In this document: positions 47,867 through 58,560 of the stretch, piece by piece
Position numbering within the stretch: position 1 is the first letter of the stretch
How the letters are laid out: the number at the start of each line of letters is the position of its first letter
Assembly (NCBI RefSeq): GCF_040954645.1
Contig: NC_092804.1
Span: 89,579,717-89,643,716, forward strand
DNA: 64,000 bases
DNA from: Diabrotica undecimpunctata
Lineage: Eukaryota; Arthropoda; Insecta; Coleoptera; Chrysomelidae
Direction: 5' to 3'
Made by a program: the position numbers and the translations under genes
Notes under the pieces: generated by a model
Database searches by the model: none
Seen by the model: only the letters and a program-made list of their open reading frames with translations
Told to the model about the DNA's origin: nothing

Positions 47867-47869
47867 CGT

Positions 47870-49070
47870 ATAAATGGTCCGGATTTTATTTGGTGGTAGT
47901 TGGATAGAGCACTTTCGAATTTAACTTGGAAGTATCTGTCGGACAAGTATCATTTAAGGAGGAGGTAGATTTGGTCAGTTAGCTGAGCTTTTATTTTAAA
48001 GTGAAGACCCTCGTGCCACACTTTATCAAATGCCTGCTGTATATCGAGGAATGCTGATACACAGATTTGTTTCCCTTCTAGGCTCTCTTTTATTTTGTTG
48101 ACTAATCTATGGCACTGTTGTATCGTTGAGTGATTTGACCGAAAACCAAACTGATGATCTGGGGTTTTCTATAGGTATTATTGTTTCTATTCTGTTAAGG
48201 ATTAACCTTTCGAAGACTTTTGATAAAGTCGGAAGGAGACTTATTGGCCTGTACGAACTGGCTTCAGTTAGAGGTTTACCAGGTTTAGGTATAATTATAA
48301 TTTGTGCATACTTCCATTGCACTGGAAAATAGCATAGTCTCAGGAGGGTATTAAAAATAATGGTTATTAAGACGACACCTTTTCTTGGGAGTTTTTTTAA
48401 GGTTTCACCAGTTATAAGGTCAAATCCTGGAGCTTTGACTTCGTTTGGTGAGAAGTATTTTAGTGGTAATGATAGCTGACAGGGTGCATTAAGGAAGTCT
48501 CTAATTTTCCCGTCGTTAATATCGTTGGCCTGTGGGGTGGAAAAGACGGTTGATAGATGTTCTGCAAATCTGTTGGATTTTTCTATATCTGATCGAGCCC
48601 AGGTTCCATCATTTTTCCGAATTGGTGATTTTATTACTACCGGCCTTTTGAATTTCTTTGTGGCTTTCCAAAGAGAGTTGTCGTCAAGAGAAAGGTTTGT
48701 GACATATCTTTCAAAAGATTCGTTTTTGGCTGTTTGGATAGCGGAATGAAGTCTGTGTGTGAGCCTGTTTAGATTTGTTTTATTTATCGCGTTTCTTGTT
48801 CTTTGCCATTTGCGACGGGCTCTTTTTCTTTCTTCTACTAGTCTTCTAGTGTGGAGGGGTATACTATACCTTTCATCAATGGTTTTTTCCTTTTCAGGAG
48901 TAGCTTTCCAAGCGGCTTGTTGTATCTGTTCCGTTAGATACTTTACAGCTTCTTCAATATCGTTTTTGTGTTTGAGTAGAATGTCAAGAGATATTTTTTC
49001 ATTGATTTCTTCTTTGAATTGAACCCAATTCGTGTTACTGGAATGCCTTGGTGCAAGAGTTTGCATGTTG
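47870..49070 (-). pseudogene. Jockey-like LINE ORF2 middle (pre-RT and RT), both ends cut
   Basis: A 319-codon minus-strand frame (49066-48107) covers the pre-RT helices (LVEERKRARRKWQRTRN, HRLHSAIQTAKNESFERY, DDNSLWKATKKFKRP) and the first RT motifs (KAPGFDLITGETLKKL, where about 10 residues before KAPG are deleted; IIPKPGKPLTEASSYRPISLLP; FERLILNRI). After a frameshift it reads FGFRSNHSTIQQCHRLVNKI and CVSAFLDIQQAFDKVWHEGL (about 48160-48000), motif A with its Asp. It is cut by TA repeats before the YADD box. The endonuclease is absent. The long open frame suggests a relatively young copy. Confidence 0.85.
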
Positions 49071-49080
49071 TTTGTTTTTT

Positions 49081-49606
49081 ACTGCGTCGGACGCCTTCTT
49101 TAGATCAATAAATGCATATTTATTAAAGTGTGTCTATTATTATCCATAATATCATATGATGTCACGTATGTTGCTATACTTTCGTTAATAGCAAAGATAG
49201 TGTACAGTACTCTTCTAGTAGTCGCCATGTTTTGTTTTTCTACCTTAATATATTCGTTAGATCCTCCCCTTATTTTTGATGTGCCACATGTTAGGATTTG
49301 ACTGGTTATTATTTTTACTGCGTCAGAGGTCTTCTTTAGGTCAGTAAATGTAAATTTACCTCATAGTGGGTCTATTATCGTCCATTGTATTATACGATGT
49401 GACGTATGTCACTATACTTTCATTAATAACAAAGATAGTGTATAGTGCCCTTTTAGTAGTCGCCATGTTTTGTTTTTCTACCTTAATATATTCGGTAGAT
49501 CCTCCCCTTATATTTGATGTGCCACATGTTAGGATTCGACTGGTTGTTTTTTTTACTGCAGCAGAGGCCTTTTTTAGGCCAATAAATGCAAATTTGGCTT
49601 AAAGAA
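49081..49606. repeat. 237-bp tandem repeat, about 2.2 units, derived from LINE coding sequence
   Basis: ACTGC(G/A)TC or close variants at 49081, 49317 and 49555 give a period of 236-238. Each unit includes GTCGCCATGTTTTGTTTTTCTACC and CCTCCCCTTATNTTTGATGTGCC. On the minus strand each unit start reads FAFIGLKKASAAVKK or similar (RT motif-A-like FIDLKKAFD), so a piece of LINE ORF has been tandemly duplicated. Confidence 0.8.
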
Positions 49607-50159
49607 TATAATATATATTAACATCCATAGGTCATATATCTCGCATGTTACTATATACTTATTATTAACGCTAAAATTCGTTTTATTTTCGAAGCAATTT
49701 TTAATCAATACTGTATGTACAATTACTTTCTATACTATCATCCACGATTAGCATTACAGATTAAATTTGAACTTCTATTTCTAAAAATTTTTTTGTTCTA
49801 AAAATTCTTTTACTTTTATCATTTATCATAATGAAAAAACTACATCCCATATTCGAAAAACTTATTAAAATAGTTTAACTAGTAATTCTAAATAATTTAA
49901 CAAATCACCTCACAGTTAAACTGTACTAATTAAAAAAAACAAATACCTAAAACAGTTTAATAAATTCTAAAAAACTGGTCGATTCCAAACGCTGCGATGA
50001 CGTCACCGATAAGTCCTAACTTGTCTTTCACGCCTTGAAAAATAGGTATCAATGACGACTCTGTCTATTACTAAAAAATAGTGCTTCGCGAGACCTATAA
50101 CCAACCGTTCTAAAAATAGCAACGGTTACTTACTTACATTGTTTTTTCGTGATAAAGCA
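49607..50159. other. AT-rich flank beyond the truncated copia 3' end
   Basis: No gene and no copy of the copia LTR (53883-54048) could be found here, so the element's 3' end seems lost. A GC-richer patch (about 49985-50115) contains GATGACGTCACCG. Confidence 0.4.
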
Positions 50160-50167
50160 AGATTTAG

Positions 50168-51336
50168 CTATGCATACTCAATAACAAAATTTCCTTTATT
50201 TACCATATCTTTTACGAAATGATGTTTTACATCAATATGTTTTGAGCGTTTCGTCTCATAAGTTTGAGCCATTTTTATACAACCTTGGTTGTCCTCAAAA
50301 ATTCTATTAGGATATTCAAAATCAAACATTTCTTTTAAAAATTGACCTAAAAACAAACACTCAACAGAAACTTGATCATTTTTAGTAAATTTATTGTATA
50401 TTAATCCCAACTCATTAGTATTGCTCAAATAACGAATTTCATTTTTAAGGTGTTTCCAATGATTACTATTAAAATTATTTTGAAATCTTCCAAAAAATGA
50501 AACTGTAAAACAAAAATCTGGCCTAGTGCCAAGCATCAAATAAGCTACCAAGTACCTCCTTATAAGGGACTTTAAAATCAGTTTGAGCTTCTTTTTCGAA
50601 ATTCAATTTAGGTTCCATTGGAATTTTACTAGTCTTGCAATTTACCATGTTAAAACGATTAACAATTTTTGTATCTTTCCTTTCAATCTCTAATCCTAAA
50701 AAGACAATTTTTGTTTCATTTGATAAATCACTTAATTCTAAAATTTTCTCTAAATTTGATTTTAAAAATTTGACATCATCTTCAAAAATTGAAATAACAA
50801 AAATATCATCTACCCATATCAAAACATAAGTTTTTCCATTAAAATACAAACAAGGATCAACCTTAGATCTTTTAAATCCTAAATTACATAAATGCTTATT
50901 AATAGTTGTATTCCAACATTTAGGGCTTTCCCGTAAACCATATAATTTTATCAACTTTTATCAACTTATATACTACACCAGGTTTAACACTAAGACCATC
51001 CGGTGGCTTTAAAAACACATCACTAGACACTGAACTTTTTAAAAAAGCACTTTTCACATCAAGTTGATGAATATCTATATCACGATCGGCAGAAATGGCT
51101 AACAGTACCCTCAGGGTGGTTAATCTAGCTACTGGTGCATATACGTCTTCATTGTCCAATGCTGGCTGCTGATAGCCTCTGGCCACTAATCGAACTCTTT
51201 TCACCAACTCACCATCAACATTTTTCTCTACAAAAACCCATCGTGAATCAATGATTACATCATCAGCCTTAGGTTATACCAAAGTCCAGGTATTGCTGCT
51301 TTCTAACGCCAAAAGTTCTTTATCTATGGCCTCCTT
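50168..51336 (-). pseudogene. Copia reverse transcriptase and RNase H
   Basis: RT opens RWVFVEKNVDGELVKRVRLVARGYQQ, with DNEDVYAPVARLTTLRVLLA and IHQLDVKSAFLKS (motif A Asp). A frameshift at about 50940 precedes KLYGLRESPKCW and LIWVDDIFVIS (VDD active site, about 50815). A second frameshift at about 50540 leads to YLMLGTRPDFCFTVSFFGR and RNase H with IFEDNQGCIKMAQ and HIDVKHHFVKD. The frame stops at 50168 after VIEYA, before the usual C-terminal ADIFTK segment. Confidence 0.9.
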
Positions 51337-52905
51337 TCATCCATTCCCCATCGAAACAGCTTCAGTATAGTTTTGAGATAATTCAGAAGGTAGACAGCTA
51401 GCAGATAAAGCCATCATCATACTCACTTCATAGTCATCAAGATAAGAAGGCATACGTCTATCTCTTGAACTTCTACGTATCTCGTGTTCTTGATTACTAT
51501 CAGGTTGTATTACTTCAGGTTCAATTTTAACAGGTTCAGCAATAAATTGCTCATCCACACCTCTATGTCTTATCACATGAACTGGAGATTCACTTTCACA
51601 AGTTTCATCAAATCTAACTGAACGAGATGTAAACACTGCTCGTCTTAGAGGGTCCCAGAGGCGGTATCCATTGTCACAATAGCCAATAAAAATACATTTT
51701 CTGGATCTCTCAGCAAACTTCCCAGATCGATCTTCTTCAGGAATATGTGCATAAGCATTACATCCAAATAATTTAATTTTGCTCATATCAGGTTTATAAC
51801 CATACCAAACTTCAGCTGGTGTACAGTCATTAGGCAATGTACTTGTAGGAGTTCGATTTGTTAAGTACACAGCAGTCAATACAGCTTCTCCCCAAAATGA
51901 CTTGTCAAGACCACTGCCCAAAATTAAACATCTAGATTTATCTAAAATAGTATGATTGTATTTTTCTGCTAATCCATTCTGTTCTGGATTCCTGGGTATA
52001 GAATATTGTATAGTTATTCCTTTACTAGTACAAAAATCTTTAAAGCTTTTAGAACTATTCTCCCCAGCATTATCACATCTCAAATACTCTATTTTCAGAT
52101 TGAATTTTGATTCAGTTAAGGCTACAAAATTCCTAAAGCATGTTTAAACTTCATTCTTTTCTTTAATAAGGTATAACATTCCAAAATAACTGTAATGATC
52201 AATGAATGAAACATAATAATTTTTACCATCATGAGTAGCAGGGCTAATTTTTCCACACACATCTGTGGACACATATTGAAGTAAGCGTCGAGCTTTCCTG
52301 TCACTTGGGATGCTCTTTAAAAATGGAAAACGTGTCTGCTTACCTTTCAAGCATATCTCACATACTGAACTCACAGGAAATCTACAAGAGTGTCCCATCC
52401 GCTTGTACCATAACTCAGGTGTATCTCGAACAATGTTAACCACATCTGAATACAATTGCAATTCTATAAAATACAAGTTACCAATCAATTTTCCAGTAAT
52501 AATTCCAGTATCACCCCTCATGATTTTTACTTCCTTATTTTCAAAAATCACACGAAAACCTTTTTCTTCAATTTGTCTTACTGATTATAAATTGTAAGAA
52601 AGATTGTCACAAACAAGAACATCATTAAAAGTAACTGAAAGTCCTTCTTTAGATATAGCTGAGAAACTGGTACCATGAAATTTTGCTACTACAGTTTCAC
52701 CAACTTTTGCTACATTTATTTGTCTATCTACTGCTACGGAATTAGTCAAAAATTGAATGTATTTTGACATAAACAGGTGATTTGTACAACCACTATCCAC
52801 AACCAGATGTATACTATTCATTACATTTGAATCACAGCTGACTGCAACTTCCTGTTTTGTGTGACTACCAAGAAATGCAATTTCTTTATTTTCAACATTA
52901 CTCAT
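51337..52905 (-). pseudogene. Copia protease and integrase
   Basis: Protease: HLVVDSGCTNHLFMS (about 52810). GAG-pre-integrase zinc domain: ELWYKRMGHS and CEICLKGKQTRFP. Integrase core: STDVCGKISP (first Asp), YLRCDNAGENSS (second Asp), NPEQNGLAEKYN (Glu), then the copia-typical TPAEVWYGYKPDMSKIKLFGCNAY and RSGKFAERSRKCIFIGY. In-frame stops at 52585-52587 (LSYNL then stop) and 52144-52146 (KEKNEV then stop) leave the reading frame unchanged on both sides. A third stop (GNG then TGA, where relatives have W) ends it at 51337. Confidence 0.9.
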
Positions 52906-53204
52906 ATTAGCAGTTTAACGATTTTTTGACAATATATTTGGACATTTCGAGCGAATGGATTAGCAGAAAAATACAATAATACTATTTCAGATAAATCTAG
53001 ATGTTTAATTTTGGACAGTGGTCTTGACAAGTCATTTTGGGAAGAATGCCCCATTTCATGACAATGATAACAACGAACTTTTAAAGTATGTTTGCTCTTA
53101 CCTTTGTATTTATCTTGACCAACAAAGGAATGTGAAGGAACAGGTACACTAGTAACTTCCTTTGTTTTTAAACGATCATCTTCTGCCATTAAACTATTTT
53201 TCAC
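52902..53204 (-). pseudogene. Copia nucleocapsid region interrupted by inverted integrase scrap
   Basis: On the minus strand VRCYHCHEMGHS (about 53082-53047) is a CX2CX4H zinc knuckle that loses its last Cys. Right after GH, the DNA from about 53047 down to 52945 is the reverse strand of copia integrase: on the plus strand it reads NGLAEKYNNTISDKSRCLIL and GLDKSFWEE. The same element has NGLAEKYNHTILDKSRCLIL in its proper place (about 51987-51905), so the scrap is inverted and slightly different, perhaps from another copy. Confidence 0.8.
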
Positions 53205-53215
53205 AAAATCTACAG

Positions 53216-53794
53216 TTACTTTGGATCAGAACGAAATAAAATATCAATGGATGTTACAACTGAACTAAATCTGTCAGGCACTGCAGATAAAAGTGTGGTG
53301 ATCTTTTCACTATCATCTATTTTACCTCCTGCATCATTTAATTCTCTTAAGGTTATATCAAAATCCACCAAAAACTCACCCAAGTTGCCGTCCTCTTTAA
53401 GTACTAAGTTGCGCAACTTTTTCTGGATTTGTACTCGAGACTGAAGTCCTGTCTTTTCGTAAACAGCTTTAAGAGCTTCCGCCATTCCCATAGAAGTATC
53501 TTGGGTTTTAATTATTTTCAAAACATTATTCCCAACTAACTGAACAATAATATCCTTTACAGTTGAATCACTTTTAACAAAGTCTTTGTACTTATCGTCA
53601 GTCCTAGCAGGTTTCTCTTGAGAAATGACATCAAGAACACCATGTCGTTCCAATGTTCTTTCCAATCGAAATTTCCACGAATCAAAATCGGCTCCATTAA
53701 ATTGTTTTACATTTGCCATAAAAAATGGATTGCTGGACGAAGCCATAACTAAATAACACACGTGCAAAAATTGTAAACACAATTTTTCCTGCAA
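53216..53794 (-). CDS. Copia Gag N-terminal part
   Basis: 192 codons on the minus strand. A Met at residue 18 (MASSSNPFFMANVKQFNG) is the likelier start than the upstream MQEKL. FNGADFDSWKFRLERTLERHG and EALKAVYEKTGLQSRVQIQKKLRNLVLKEDGNLGEF are typical of the copia UBN2-type capsid domain. The frame ends near FRSDPK at 53216 and continues after a break as MAEDDRLKTKEV with a zinc-knuckle start. Confidence 0.85.
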   Translation of the reverse strand: MQEKLCLQFLHVCYLVMASSSNPFFMANVKQFNGADFDSWKFRLERTLERHGVLDVISQEKPARTDDKYKDFVKSDSTVKDIIVQLVGNNVLKIIKTQDTSMGMAEALKAVYEKTGLQSRVQIQKKLRNLVLKEDGNLGEFLVDFDITLRELNDAGGKIDDSEKITTLLSAVPDRFSSVVTSIDILFRSDPK

Positions 53795-53867
53795 ACTACA
53801 CTTTTAGCAAAACAAATTTTACTTTGTTTACAACACAAACTTAAAAACACTTTTCTAAATTTCTGCA

Positions 53868-53882
53868 GCTGGGCACATAACC
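53868..53882 (-). promoter_or_regulatory. Copia primer-binding site (initiator tRNA-Met half type)
   Basis: On the minus strand GGTTATGTGCCCAGC directly follows the LTR. Drosophila copia uses the very similar GGTTATGGGCCCAG, complementary to an internal part of initiator tRNA-Met, so the same priming is inferred. Confidence 0.75.
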
Positions 53883-54048
53883 TGTTTACGCAGGTTAATA
53901 ATAATAATAACACTATTATTATATGTATTTAATTAGAAAATAAATAAGTTTTATTGTTTTACAAGTACAAGTGTAATGTGTACAGATACCAATGACAAGT
54001 GACAAGTAAGTCATCAGACATCAATAAAAATAAAATGTGTTGCCAACA
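53883..54048 (-). repeat. Copia 5' LTR
   Basis: 166 bases on the minus strand, TGTTGGCAACAC to TGCGTAAACA, with AATAAAA (about 53955) as a likely polyadenylation signal. Short LTRs are normal for copia-type elements. Confidence 0.8.
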
Positions 54049-54069
54049 TGCATATAATAATTATAGTAC

Positions 54070-56950
54070 TGAATTGTACAGCAACATGAGGACCCCGAAA
54101 AAACAACCAAGATTTATTTGTATAAAAACGGGAATCACTTCGACGTTATAAACAGTTTGAAAGGTTTGTATGGCACACGTTTTTATTGTACAAAGTGTGA
54201 TACTCCTTATGATGATAAAAATAAGCACAAGTGCAAGAAAGCACCGTTGTGTACGGTTTTCAGACAACCCGAGCACGCCGTCCAAAACAAAATTCTGTGC
54301 AAGGACTGCAATCGTTATTGCTACAATGATGAATGTCCTGCAAACCATACAGAAGTTTGCAAAGAAGTATTTAAATGCACCACTTGTAATAAACTGTGTA
54401 AGAGGAAAAAACAGCATGAATGTGGCTACTCGATGTGCAGGAATTGTAACACATTTGTAGAAATAGCTACGCATCAATTTTACATGATGAAAAAACCAGC
54501 CAAAGGAGAATTCTGCGAAGTACCGTGCGTATGTAATAGTCGTAGTAATGAAGAAAATATGGGTTGTCGGAAACATTATAAAACAACTGTTACATGTAAC
54601 GATCCATGCAAATGCAACAGCTTCTCTAACAACCCCATAAATAGTTGCACATATACAGAAAAGTATTTATTTTTCGATTACGAAGCAATGCAAGACACCG
54701 GTATACACGTTCCAAATCTGATAATTGCCCACGATTTTGAAGGAAAGAAATTTGTTTTTAAAGATAACGATGAGTTTTGTAAATGGTTAATTTCTGCCAA
54801 ACACAGGGGGTATACAGCCATCGCCCACAATGGTAAATCATACGATTCATATTTTATTTTGAAATACTGTGTAGAAAATACGATAAAACCGTACACCATC
54901 TACAACGGGTCAAAACTGATGCTTTTGGAAGTCGAGGCTCTTAAATTGAAAATAATCGACAGCACTAATTTTGTGAGTTGTCCTCTGGCAAATTTCCCCA
55001 AAATGTTTGACCTGACAGAGTCTAAAAAAGGATATTTTCCTCACTTTTTTAATGTGCCTGAAAACCAAGATTATAAAGGATGTTTACCGGATGTTTTAAG
55101 TGCTATAGGCCCAACGCAATGAAGCTCAAACAAAGGGATAATTTTTTAAAATTGCATGAGGTTCATAAAAACGACGATTTTGATTTACAAAGGGATCTAC
55201 ATGCCTATTGTGACTCTGATGTAGATATTCTAAGAAGAGGCTGTTTGGAAATTCGCAAGGAATTTTTGGGGATCACTAACAAAGATCCATTTCAATATCT
55301 AACTATAGCCTCGGTATGTATGGCAACATTTAGATCAAAATATCTGCAACCAAACACTACTGGGGTTGTAAAACAGGACATAAAGGAGACGTATAGCCTG
55401 GCATCGATAAAATGGCTGAGTCAGTTTCCAGACGTACAACATGCTCTTAATGGTGGAGAAGTGACAATTTGCGGTGCTAAAGTAGATGGCATGACTCCTC
55501 CACAAATACTGCGTACCAGTACCACGGCTGCTTCTGGCATGGCCACCCAGAGTGTTTTGCTCCCAATACAGTTAACCACATTTATAACGAAACAATGAAT
55601 TACTTATACGAAAGAACTATACGGAGAGCATCACAGGTAAAAGTCGCCGGTTACAGTCTTGTGGAAATGTGGGAATGTGAATGGATAAAATCAAAACAAT
55701 GTAAAAATGCACCGAGCCCTCAAATTATTGAACCTTTAAAGCCTCGTGAAGCATTCTTTGAAGGACGAACAAACGCCATCAAGCTAAATGTGATGGAAAA
55801 AGCTTAGATATATGGATATTGTATCACTGTATCCAACTGTACAGTATTATGACCGCTATTTCGTTGGCCACCCTGCTAAAATACATGTACCTGAATCATA
55901 CGACCCCTCGTGGTTTGGTCTGGAAGACTGCGAAAATTGTGATCATGATGACTCAGAACGTGTATTAAAAGGTACGTGGACGACTCTAGAGATTAATGAA
56001 GCCATAGAAAAGGGGTATAAAATGTTGGAAGTGTACGAGGTATGGAATTTTGAACAAACTTCGACGGATTTATTTAAGCGCTATGTCGAAGATTTTATGA
56101 AAATAAAATTAGAAACTAGTCCATATACATATGCCCAAATGAAGAATATGTACAAACAGTTATATAACAGATGGGTATAGACTTAGATTTGTCTAAAATT
56201 GTCCCAAATCCTGGTAAACGGGCAATCGCTAAAATAGGCCTGAATAGTCTATGGGGTAAATTTGGACAAAGGATGAATATGAAACATACAGATTACATTG
56301 TGAACGTCAAAAGATGGTACGAAATTTTGATGGACGATAAAATAAATATAACAAATATCATATTTATTAATGATAATATTGTCCAAGTCTCCTACGATTA
56401 CAAAGACGTGTTTGTTGAAGGTCCTACTTTCACAAATATTTTTGTGGCGTTATTTACGACCAGTAACGCCCGTATTAGATTATACGAAATGATTGACAGA
56501 TTGGGTAAGGCTGTTTGTTACATGGATACAGACTCCGTTGTTTACATTGATGATGGCCTTAACACGGTTAAAACAGGGGATATGCTAGGTGCATGTAGCG
56601 ATGAGCGTGGGTCAGATGATTATATTGTAGAATGGCAGGCAACTGGTCCAAAAAGTTATTACTACAAAACAGCCAAGAGCAAAGAGGTGACTAAAATCAA
56701 AGGCTTTACTCTAAACCTAAACTATGAGAACAACCTGATACTCAACGCCTCCGCGATGACTGATATCATACACGACCCCGCCAAACAAATCACATTACAG
56801 TATGTCCAAATATGCCGCGATGTCCACACTAAAGACATTGTAACCAGAAAGAGGGTGTCGAAGACATTCAAAATGGATTACAAGAAGCGAAAGATTGTAC
56901 ATAATGATGACTTTATCGATACCCTGCCTCTAGGCTACAAGGCCTCTTAA
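54070..56950 (+). pseudogene. Protein-primed family B DNA polymerase (Polinton/Maverick type)
   Basis: A large gene broken into about five frames. The N-terminal reading (open from about 54070, first Met at 54118) has repeated CxxC pairs (about 54190-54620), then the 3'-5' exonuclease: FFDYEAM (54670), AHNGKSYDSYF (54827) and YCDSDVDIL (55207). After frameshifts at about 55080, 55500 and 55800 the polymerase motifs follow: DIVSLYP (55815), NSLWGKFGQR (56243) and YMDTDSVVY (56519). The last frame (56171-56950, 259 codons) is intact and ends GYKAS. A small deletion separates QLYNRWV and GIDLDLSKIVPNPGKRA. Such polymerases replicate Polintons and related adintoviruses from a terminal protein. 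No integrase, protease, packaging ATPase or capsid gene of a Polinton is in the window, so this is an isolated gene remnant. The 5' end abuts the copia LTR. Confidence 0.88.
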
Positions 56951-57021
56951 ATCGTTGTTAATAGTGCGTCACACCTCGAAATCTCTTCATTCAAAGTTGA
57001 ACATTTATAGATTACATACGT

Positions 57022-57378
57022 GTCATGCTGTGGTATATAAATGTTATAAACCAGGGAAAAATTAAAAAGTTCAATGCTCATCAGTGCACTTTCCAACTAT
57101 GTTGCGAAAACTATGTAGGTGGCGCCCTTAATCACGACTCTTTGAAAAATACATTAGAGGCTACTCTTAACGATATAAAAAAAAAACAAATTGGTTACAA
57201 AAAGGGTGACAGAATCCGTATTGTAGCATTTAATGACAATTTGAATCATCCTATTTCGACATTAACTAGTTCAGATGTCAATATGTGAAAGTTGTTAGAA
57301 CAAATGGAAAATGTGATCAGTTCCAATGCTTACATACAGCTTAAAGATACGAAATTCGACATTCAAATGTCTCGCTAA
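57022..57378 (+). pseudogene. Polymerase-N-terminus-like fragment downstream of the polymerase
   Basis: The plus-strand frame at 57025-57288 (87 codons) reads HDSLKNTLEATLNDIKKKQIGY, GDRIRIVAFNDNLNHPISTL and then a stop, continuing KLLEQMENVISSNAYIQLKDTKFDIQMSR to about 57378. Segments of this form (a two-strand F-N-P-x-L-x-x-P-I-S-T, then L-E-x-x-E-x-V-x-Q-S-N) precede the polymerase in long Polinton pPolB proteins, as far as I can recall the family. Its position after the C-terminus would then be a permutation or a second copy. This assignment is tentative. Confidence 0.45.
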
Positions 57379-57379
57379 T

Positions 57380-58560
57380 TCCTTTTTTACATATTATTAA
57401 AATTGTTTTGAAAATTTATCATTCAAATTAACAGTGACAATATTCAAAATTTTAGAATGTTATCTTATTTTTATTGTTAAAAAATATTTCAGAGCTATTG
57501 TACTTTTGCATAGTCTGTATTTACATATTTCCTTCCCACGTTTTGTTTACGAAGAATATTTGCATGTTTCGGTGTAAAAAATGCTTTAATCTTTGATACC
57601 CTGTTCTATAATATGTTTCGGTATTATTAGTCAGTGGTAGACTATCCCAAAGTAGTAGCCATTGAACTAAATTCTGGTCAACCCTGTGTATAATAAACAT
57701 CTTAAAAGATGCTCATTCAAATCACCAAAAGATATCTGTTATGAGTCACTGGCAAATTAATGAACCGTTCTTATTAAGTTAAGATCTAGTGTTCGTGCAG
57801 CCTCTTGATACAAAAGATACTCTGCAGATCAGTAAAAGATATTTAATGAGCCAACACTACTTATATGTAATTTCTAAATAAACAAAGCACGGATGGTAAC
57901 AACATACTTACGACGTAGGCCTGTCTTATGTCTTTCTATACTCTGTATATTGAGACATGTGGCGGGGAATCTTAAGGAGACCTTAAAACATCTCCAATAC
58001 GCCAATATTTTATGGCATATTCTTGAATATGTGTATAATCTTTCTATTCATGTAAATTTTAATAACACCATGTATACGCACGTTGCATTAAACAGATTAG
58101 AGATCGCTATCTAACCGACGGTAAACAATAATTTTCGGGTTTTTTTGAACGCTTATACTAATTTTTCCAGCCTGCCAAAAATATCAGTGAAAATTTTACG
58201 CAAGTTTTACGCATTAGATCTTTTTAATAGCGGTCCATAGATAAGAAAATTAAAAAACCTAGTTAATAAGGAAGATACGATAGATGTATCTGTTTTCCGG
58301 TGACTAAGCTATTCCATTAATTAATCACACATATGCATTTTTGCGTTATTATATAAGCTGCATAATATTTCCTATTTAACACGTGTTTTTTTTTTATGTA
58401 AATACGCAGAAAGCAATACGCCTTATGTGTTTAGAAAATTAACGATGGTAACGTATTAGGTTCCTTTTATCCTCTCAACTTTATTATTGTTGTGTATTAT
58501 TTCGATTATTCAATATGCGCTTTACTTTTTTTATACAGATTATTGTGAGTAAATTTTAAA
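57380..58560. other. No recognisable gene
   Basis: AT-rich. The 73-codon frame at 57893-58114 has no motif and is probably chance. Confidence 0.35.

Larger units (their letters stand above)
50160..54048 (-). mobile_element. Copia-type LTR retrotransposon, 3' truncated
   Basis: Minus-strand order is LTR (54048-53883), primer-binding site, gag, protease, integrase, RT, RNase H: the copia (Ty1) order with integrase before RT. The 3' LTR and the last part of RNase H are missing. The coding region is broken by single nonsense codons (about 52585, 52144, 51337), frameshifts (about 50940 and 50540) and an inverted scrap in the gag region. Its left-hand neighbour in plus coordinates is AT-rich DNA. 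Its 5' LTR end abuts the polymerase remnant. Confidence 0.92.

Noticed and set aside
54061..54576. 171-codon antisense frame opposite the polymerase N-terminus
   Set aside because: It is the shadow of the Cys-rich coding strand and has no motif of its own.
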